NCBI RefSeq assembly: GCF_031822435.1
Contig: NZ_JAVQLW010000001.1
Coordinates: forward strand, 1,371,501 to 1,435,500
Direction of reading: 5' to 3'
Origin: Paracoccus sp. MBLB3053
GTDB taxonomy: Bacteria; Pseudomonadota; Alphaproteobacteria; Rhodobacterales; Rhodobacteraceae
DNA: 64,000 bases
Shown: piece after piece, positions 58,441 through 64,000 of the stretch
How the letters are laid out: each line of letters begins with the position of its first letter
How positions within the stretch are numbered: the first letter of the stretch is position 1
Notes under the pieces: model-generated
What the model was told of the DNA's origin: nothing
The model's database searches: none
Seen by the model: the letters and a program-made list of their open reading frames with translations, nothing else
Program-made: the position numbers and the translations under genes

Positions 58441-59697
58441 ATGCCGCTTCTGGTAATGAAATTTGGCGGCACTTCGGTTGCCGATCTCGAGCGGATCAAG
58501 AACGCTGCGATGAAGGTCAAGCGCGAGGTCGATCGCGGTTATGACGTCATCGTCATCGTCAGTGCCATGTCGGGCAAGACGAACGAGCTGGTCGGCTGGG
58601 TCGAAGGGACTTCGCCCCTGTTCGACGCGCGTGAATATGACGCGGTCGTCGCTTCGGGCGAAAACGTGACGGCCGGGCTCATGGCGCTGACGCTGCAGGA
58701 AATGGAAGTTCCCGCGCGCAGCTGGCAGGGCTGGCAAGTGCCGATCAATACGACCTCCGCGCATTCCGCCGCACGCTTCGTGGACATCCCGCGCGAGAAT
58801 ATCGACACGAAATTCGCCGAGGGCATGAAGGTTGCCGTGGTCGCGGGCTTCCAGGGCGTCTCGCCCGAGGGACGCATCACGACGCTGGGCCGGGGCGGGT
58901 CGGATACGACGGCCGTCGCCTTTGCCGCAGCCTTCGGAGCAGAGCGCTGCGACATCTATACGGACGTGGACGGCGTCTATACCACCGATCCGCGCATTAC
59001 CTCGAAAGCGCGCAAGCTTGAAAAGATCGCCTTCGAGGAAATGCTTGAACTGGCCAGCCTTGGTGCCAAGGTGCTCCAGACCCGCTCGGTCGAGCTGGCG
59101 ATGCGCTACAAGGTCCGCCTGAGGGTGCTGTCCTCATTCGAGGAAACGGACGAGAAATCCGGCACCCTGGTTTGCGATGAGGATGAAATCATGGAATCGA
59201 AAGTCGTCAACGGCGTCGCCTATTCCCGCGAAGAAGCCAAGATCACCCTGGTCACCGTCGAAGACAAGCCGGGTATCTCGGCCGCAATCTTTGCACCGCT
59301 GGCTGAAGCTGGCGTGAACGTCGATATGATCGTCCAGAACATTTCGGAAAAGGACTACGAGGAATATCCCGGCTCGGTCACCGACATGACCTTTTCCTGC
59401 CCGGTGAACCAGGTTGCCCGTGCGCGCAAGGCCATGGAAGAAGCCCGTGCCGCGGGCACGATCGATTACGAGGAACTGGTGGTCGATACCGAGGTTGCCA
59501 AGGTTTCGGTCGTCGGGATCGGCATGCGCAGCCATGCGGGAGTGGCGGCGCGCATGTTCAAGGCGCTCGCCGATGAGAACATCAACATCAAGGTCATCTC
59601 CACGAGCGAGATCAAGATTTCGGTTTTGATCGATCGCAAATATATGGAACTTGCGGTTCAGGCGCTGCATGATGCCTTCGAACTGGAACAGGCCTGA
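58441..59697 (+). CDS. lysC: Aspartokinase LysC
   Basis: Phosphorylates aspartate for lysine, threonine and methionine synthesis. It is 418 aa from ATG 58441 (AAGGAA just upstream). The kinase N-terminus LLVMKFGGTSVADLERI and TLGRGGSDTTAVAFAAAFGA are present. Two ACT regulatory domains follow (ITLVTVEDKPGISAAIF and VSVVGIGMRSHAGVAARMF). Immediately followed by ptsP. Confidence 0.97.
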   Translation: MPLLVMKFGGTSVADLERIKNAAMKVKREVDRGYDVIVIVSAMSGKTNELVGWVEGTSPLFDAREYDAVVASGENVTAGLMALTLQEMEVPARSWQGWQVPINTTSAHSAARFVDIPRENIDTKFAEGMKVAVVAGFQGVSPEGRITTLGRGGSDTTAVAFAAAFGAERCDIYTDVDGVYTTDPRITSKARKLEKIAFEEMLELASLGAKVLQTRSVELAMRYKVRLRVLSSFEETDEKSGTLVCDEDEIMESKVVNGVAYSREEAKITLVTVEDKPGISAAIFAPLAEAGVNVDMIVQNISEKDYEEYPGSVTDMTFSCPVNQVARARKAMEEARAAGTIDYEELVVDTEVAKVSVVGIGMRSHAGVAARMFKALADENINIKVISTSEIKISVLIDRKYMELAVQALHDAFELEQA

Positions 59698-61971
59698 GTG
59701 AGCGATCGGGCCGTGATCGGAGGATCTGTGCCCGAACGCAAGGACAGCGATTCGCGCAAGCTGCTTTTGCGGCTTCGCGAGATCTTGGCAGCGCCCGGAG
59801 GAGGGCAGGACCGCCTCGACCAGATCACCCATCACATCGCCGATTCGATGAGAACCGAGGTGTGCTCGATCTATCTTTTCCGCGACGCCGAAACGCTCGA
59901 ACTCTGGGCGACAGAGGGGCTGAAGCCCGAATCCGTTCACAAGACGCGCCTGCGTCTGGGCGAAGGTCTTGTCGGCCGCGTCGCCCGTTCGGGGCGCCAT
60001 GTGAACACCGCGGATGCACCCTCGGAACCCGGCTTCCGCTACATGCCCGAGACGGGCGAAGAGGTCTATTCCAGCTTTCTGGGTGTGCCGGTCCAGCGCG
60101 TGGGTGAAAAGCTTGGCGTGCTTGTCGTCCAGTCCCGCGATGCCCGGCAGTTTTCGGATGATGAGGTCTACGGGCTGGAAGTCGTTGCGATGGTTTTGGC
60201 CGAGATGGCCGAATTGGGTGCGTTTCAAAGTGCCCAGCTGGACGGAACGCCGCTCCAACACCGTTTTCCGACCATGATCAGGGGCGGCACCGCGCAGGAG
60301 GGTGTGGCAGAAGGCCGCGTCTGGCTGCACGAGCCGCGTGTCGTCGTCACGAACCCGGTGGGCGAGGACCCTCAGAAGGAAAAGGCGCGCCTGACCGAGG
60401 CCGTGGCCATGTTGCGGATGAAGGTCGATTCCATGCTTGCCGATCCCGAGATGAACTCGGGCGACGGTGCCGAGGTCATGGAAACCTATCGCATGTTCGC
60501 CCATTCCCGCAGTTGGTTGCGCCGGATGGAAGAGGCGATCGATCGCGGCCTCTCCGCCGAGGCGGCCGTCGAGAAGGAGCAAAGCCAGGCGCGGGCGCGG
60601 CTGGAAAGCGCGTCTGACCATTACCTTCGGGATCGACTGCACGATCTGGATGACCTTGCGAACCGGCTTCTGCGCATCCTGACCGGGCAAGGCAAGGATA
60701 CCGGCGCCGAAATGCCCGAAGACCCAATTCTGGTCGCCAGGAATATCGGCCCCGCCGAGCTTCTGGACTATGGGCGCAAGCTCAGGGGCGTGGTGCTCGA
60801 GGAAGGCTCGGTGGGGAGCCATGCCACCGTCGTGGCCCGCGCGCTGTCCATTCCCTTGGTCATTCATGCCGAACGCATCACGACAGAGGCGCTCAACGGA
60901 GATTCGATCCTGGTCGACGGCGATATGGGGGTCGTCCACCTTCGTCCCGAAGATACCGTGGCAAAAGCCTTCCGCGACAAGATGGCGATGCAGGCCGAAG
61001 CGCAGAAACGCTATGCCGGCCTGCGTGATCTGCCTGCCACCGCGAAATGCGGCACCACCATCCAGCTATACATGAATGCCGGCCTGATGGCTGACCTGCC
61101 GAGCCTGCAGAATTCTGGCGCCGAAGGGGTAGGGCTGTTTCGGACCGAATTGCAGTTCCTTGCGCGCACGCGCGTGCCCCGACGCGGAGAGCTGGCGGGG
61201 CTTTATGCCAAGGTGCTCGAGAACGCCCAGGGCAAGCCGGTGATGTTCCGCACGCTCGATATCGGCTCGGACAAGGTGCTGCCTTATATGAAGCCGCAAG
61301 ACGAGCCGAACCCGGCCATGGGCTGGCGCGCGATCCGCGTCGGGCTCGACAAGCGTGGCGTGCTTCGGATGCAGCTTCAGGCCCTGATCCGAGCCTCGGT
61401 CGGGCGCCCGCTTTACGTCATGTTCCCCTTTGTCACCGAGATGGGGGAATACGAGGAAGCGCATCGCCTGCTGATGGAGCAGATGGCGCGGGAGCAGCGG
61501 CTTGGCCATGAATTGCCCAGTGATGTGCGGGTCGGCGCGATGCTCGAAACCCCGTCGCTGGCCTTTGCGCCAAGAAAGTTCTTCGAGATGTGCGACTTCA
61601 TTTCCGTTGGCGGGAATGATCTGAAACAGTTCTTCTTTGCGGCCGATCGCGAAAATGAACGCGTGCGGCGGCGCTACGATTCGCTCAATACGACCTTCAT
61701 TGCCCTGCTCGAACAGATCCTGCAGCGCTGCCACGAGGCGCGCGTGCCGGTGTCTTTCTGCGGTGAGGATGCCGGCCGTCCCATCGAGGCCGTGACCTTT
61801 GCTGCACTGGGATTCCGGCGGCTCTCGATGCGCCCGGCCTCGATCGGTCCGATCAAGCACCTGATCAGGCGGGTCGACCTGAGTGAACTGAGGCGGGTCA
61901 TCGACGATGCACGCGACCTGGGCGAAACGAACCTGCGCCATACCGTGACGGATTGGCTGGCGCGTCAGTAG
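59698..61971 (+). CDS. ptsP: PEP-protein phosphotransferase, nitrogen PTS enzyme I
   Basis: 757 aa starting with GTG directly after the lysC stop. N-terminal GAF domain (about 20-170, HIADSMRTEVCSIYLF), the phosphoryl-His in GSHATVVARALSIPL (His375), and the PEP-binding TIM barrel (GVGLFRTELQFLAR, ISVGGNDLKQFFFAADREN, SFCGEDAG). Phosphorylates NPr to relay nitrogen and carbon status. lysC-ptsP adjacency is common in alphaproteobacteria. Confidence 0.96.
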   Translation: MSDRAVIGGSVPERKDSDSRKLLLRLREILAAPGGGQDRLDQITHHIADSMRTEVCSIYLFRDAETLELWATEGLKPESVHKTRLRLGEGLVGRVARSGRHVNTADAPSEPGFRYMPETGEEVYSSFLGVPVQRVGEKLGVLVVQSRDARQFSDDEVYGLEVVAMVLAEMAELGAFQSAQLDGTPLQHRFPTMIRGGTAQEGVAEGRVWLHEPRVVVTNPVGEDPQKEKARLTEAVAMLRMKVDSMLADPEMNSGDGAEVMETYRMFAHSRSWLRRMEEAIDRGLSAEAAVEKEQSQARARLESASDHYLRDRLHDLDDLANRLLRILTGQGKDTGAEMPEDPILVARNIGPAELLDYGRKLRGVVLEEGSVGSHATVVARALSIPLVIHAERITTEALNGDSILVDGDMGVVHLRPEDTVAKAFRDKMAMQAEAQKRYAGLRDLPATAKCGTTIQLYMNAGLMADLPSLQNSGAEGVGLFRTELQFLARTRVPRRGELAGLYAKVLENAQGKPVMFRTLDIGSDKVLPYMKPQDEPNPAMGWRAIRVGLDKRGVLRMQLQALIRASVGRPLYVMFPFVTEMGEYEEAHRLLMEQMAREQRLGHELPSDVRVGAMLETPSLAFAPRKFFEMCDFISVGGNDLKQFFFAADRENERVRRRYDSLNTTFIALLEQILQRCHEARVPVSFCGEDAGRPIEAVTFAALGFRRLSMRPASIGPIKHLIRRVDLSELRRVIDDARDLGETNLRHTVTDWLARQ

Positions 61972-62192
61972 GGCCGGGGCACTTGCCGGGTCGACGGAAA
62001 TCTTCGTGGAAAATTCCGGGAAAAACGCCTGGCCGAAAAATCTCCGGATGGTCGCAGAGCACGCCGCCAGATTCTGGACGTCGGAAGGCAGCCTTTCGAA
62101 ATGGCTCACTTAGCGAAGGCTTGCCCATCCTTGCCGGTGTCTAGCTCTCTCGACGGTTTCCGCGAGGAGCTGATCTGTTCGTGGAGACCATT

Positions 62193-62684
62193 ATGGCAAA
62201 TGTCTTAGGTACGAACGGCAATGGCGTCCTGAACGGTACTGCTCATGCCGGTTCATTCCTCGGCTACGCCGGTGACGGCAATGACATCGTGGATGGCGGA
62301 ACCGGCACCGATTACTTCGATGGCTGGAATGGAAAAGACTAACTGGCGGGCGGCGGTGGCGAAGACGTGTTCCGGTTCTTCAGCACCACCGATTCGGATG
62401 CCGCGAACGGCTTCGATACGATCAGTGAGTTTGAAGGCATCGGGAACCAGCCGGCCGGTGTGGTCAAGGACGTGATCGACGTGTCGGGCGTCTATTCCGG
62501 CACGCTGACCGTCAATGGCACCACGGCAGGAGGGATGGGCACCCTTTGGCTCGAGAATGTGGGCAAGAACACTTGGGTGCATATCAACACTGATGCCAAC
62601 GCGGCTGCGGAGATCTCGGTGCAGATCGCCGACGGAACATCCTTCGATGCGAGCATGTACACGGCCGGAGACTTCGTTCCCTGA
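62193..62684 (+). pseudogene. RTX/hemolysin-type calcium-binding protein interrupted by a stop
   Basis: One frame of 163 codons starts MANVLGTNGNGVLNGTAHAG, continues with RTX-like GYAGDGNDIVDGGTGTDYFD, meets TAA at 62340-62342, and resumes LAGGGGEDVFRFFS to the C-terminal end AEISVQIADGTSFDASMYT. A single substitution (for example from TAT or TAC) would explain the stop. Family members are exported by type I secretion through their C-terminus, which would be lost. Confidence 0.75.
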
Positions 62685-62795
62685 CAAACCCTTGAGACGC
62701 AAACGGGGCGAGGCCGGACAAGGCCCGACCCTTCAAGTCTCGTCCGCAAGAGGAATGGACATGGTCGAAAACGCCCTCAGGCCGGGATGGGGATT

Positions 62796-63923
62796 TCAGA
62801 TCGGTCGCGGGTCAGTCCAGGTCACGTCAAAGCCATTTTCTGCGTAGAAGGTTTTCAGTTCCTCCCCGCATTTTGCAATGGCGACATTCGTGGATTCCCA
62901 ATCATGGTCGAGCATGGCCCTGACCGGGTTCTTCCAGCCCTCCCGAACGTCCTGGTAAGGCAGGCGATAAAGATCGCAGAATTCGGTGATCCGAGAATCG
63001 TATACATAGTAATAGCAGGGCTTGCCCTGCAGCAGCGCCACCATGTTCCCGTGAAATCGGAAGCCGATGATGGCATGAAGTTCGGACGCGCGGGCAAGCC
63101 AGTCCTCGATGCTTCGAACGCTGACCATGTGTTCGATAAGTTCTTCGGCCGTGATCTCCCCTTCCCCTCCGATGGCCTTCAGAACCGCGTTGGCGGCCTC
63201 TATGCGGGCAGCCATGGGCAGGCGCTCGTCGGCGACGTTGAATTCGTTGATGACGCCCTGTTCGAACAGCGAAAGCTTCGCCCATTTCCTCATTCCGAAC
63301 AGGATGGCGTCGACATGGGCGCGACGCGCTTCTTTCGGGGCATCGCAATACATGTTCTTGCCCAGCCCGGTATGCAGCGAGATCCCGACCGAGCGCTTGT
63401 TGGTCGCGAGATGCCGGGGCACGCTGACCACCGGGCAGGCGAGGGAGTAGAACAACGACGGACAGCCGGTGACGCGGATGTTCTTGCCGCCGAGCCTCTC
63501 CACGATCGCGGCCGTGAACTCGCCTCGGACCGAAATGCTGTGCGAGCGCTCGTTCAGTCGCGCGATGAAGGCCTTTGCGCCTTCGTTCTGGTCAAGGAAG
63601 CCCAGATCCTGGGTCGGGTTCTGTGCGCCCAGCCCAACGACTGCCAGAGGCGCCTTGACGCTGTCGAGCGTCCGGTTGACCCCTTCGAAGTCCATCTTGT
63701 TGTGGAGATATGTGGAGCCGCGGATCAGCCCCCGATCGACCTCTTCCGAGAGCGAGCCCCCGAAGCCCACACGCACCCGCGGCCCCGGCGCAAGTTGGCG
63801 CAGGATTGCCGCGCAGACGAGCATGTCACCGTAATTCGGCTTCCATGCCGAGGTTCTCATGTCCGGCCAGGTCGTAACGTTTCCGTCCGACGAGTGATTG
63901 AAGTGAATAAGCGCGGTCTTCAT
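62796..63923 (-). CDS. Polysaccharide pyruvyl transferase family protein
   Basis: 375 aa. Family features: the N-terminal YGDMLVCAAILRQLA, LAVVGLGAQNP, SISVRGEFTAAIVERLG with VTGCPSLFY, and the C-terminal IIGFRFHGNMVALLQGKPCYY. Predicted to add pyruvate ketal to a surface polysaccharide or to act in exopolysaccharide synthesis. Alone on the minus strand at the window edge. Confidence 0.88.
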   Translation of the reverse strand: MKTALIHFNHSSDGNVTTWPDMRTSAWKPNYGDMLVCAAILRQLAPGPRVRVGFGGSLSEEVDRGLIRGSTYLHNKMDFEGVNRTLDSVKAPLAVVGLGAQNPTQDLGFLDQNEGAKAFIARLNERSHSISVRGEFTAAIVERLGGKNIRVTGCPSLFYSLACPVVSVPRHLATNKRSVGISLHTGLGKNMYCDAPKEARRAHVDAILFGMRKWAKLSLFEQGVINEFNVADERLPMAARIEAANAVLKAIGGEGEITAEELIEHMVSVRSIEDWLARASELHAIIGFRFHGNMVALLQGKPCYYYVYDSRITEFCDLYRLPYQDVREGWKNPVRAMLDHDWESTNVAIAKCGEELKTFYAENGFDVTWTDPRPI

Positions 63924-64000
63924 CCGTTCAAAAGGCTTTCTGGAATCTGGGCTTGGTGCCCACGCAAGTTATTGATCCAGCCGACAGACTGACCGTCCCA
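63924..64000. other. Window end, upstream of the pyruvyl transferase
   Basis: 77 bp; should contain the promoter region of the minus-strand gene or the end of a neighbour. Nothing recognisable. Confidence 0.3.

Noticed and set aside
1..64000. CRISPR arrays, rRNA genes and insertion sequences
   Set aside because: No regularly spaced repeats with unique spacers, no rRNA signature, and no transposase or IS-type terminal repeats were seen.

Overview
The window looks like a chromosome segment of a Rhodobacterales alphaproteobacterium, most like Paracoccus. This is inferred from the high G+C, the gene order trpG-trpD-trpC-moaC-moeA-lexA, the lysC-ptsP pair and a GTTC-N7-GTTC SOS box. A complete lambda-type siphovirus prophage of about 42.3 kb interrupts it.

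Left chromosomal arm (1-16001). On the minus strand lies a tightly packed run, trpG-trpD-ung-trpC-moaC-moeA, followed by a partial lexA with its own SOS box. Divergently, on the plus strand, come a proline-rich envelope protein, an aminotransferase, a PpiD-type periplasmic folding factor and trpE. Then follow a small secreted protein, gpt, a LysE/RhtB exporter gene, fabI, pdxH, a double cold-shock-domain protein, a DUF192 protein and tRNA-Pro(TGG).

Prophage (15954-58293). A 50-bp perfect direct repeat bounds it. The left copy is the 3' part of tRNA-Pro and the right copy is an orphan tRNA fragment. From left to right it holds: (i) a two-gene accessory module (NdpA/YejK-like protein plus a three-helix membrane protein) between attL and the integrase, the best candidate for an undescribed, possibly defensive, system; (ii) a leftward early operon (small first gene, ParB-like protein, C5-methylase-like protein, xis-like protein, integrase) whose genes mostly overlap by 1-4 bp; (iii) an immunity region with an XRE repressor, a Cro-like gene and six copies of a 14-bp palindrome in two clusters, like lambda OL and OR; (iv) small early genes, a CHC2/Toprim primase, a D5/SF3 helicase and a candidate iteron origin; (v) head genes (Nu1-like and GpA-like terminase, gpW, portal, a protease-capsid fusion, DUF2190); (vi) tail genes, including a lambda-like G/GT -1 frameshift, a tape measure, gpM/L/K/J-like proteins and a beta-helix tailspike; (vii) a lysis module (membrane protein, GH24 endolysin, LLH holin); (viii) cargo: two antisense paralogous membrane proteins inside the tail operon, and two glycosyltransferases followed by a decayed second copy of holin.

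Right chromosomal arm (58294-64000). This holds lysC (aspartokinase), ptsP (nitrogen-PTS enzyme I), an RTX-type gene broken by one nonsense codon, and a polysaccharide pyruvyl transferase on the minus strand.

All functional calls come from reading the translated sequence; no database search was possible.
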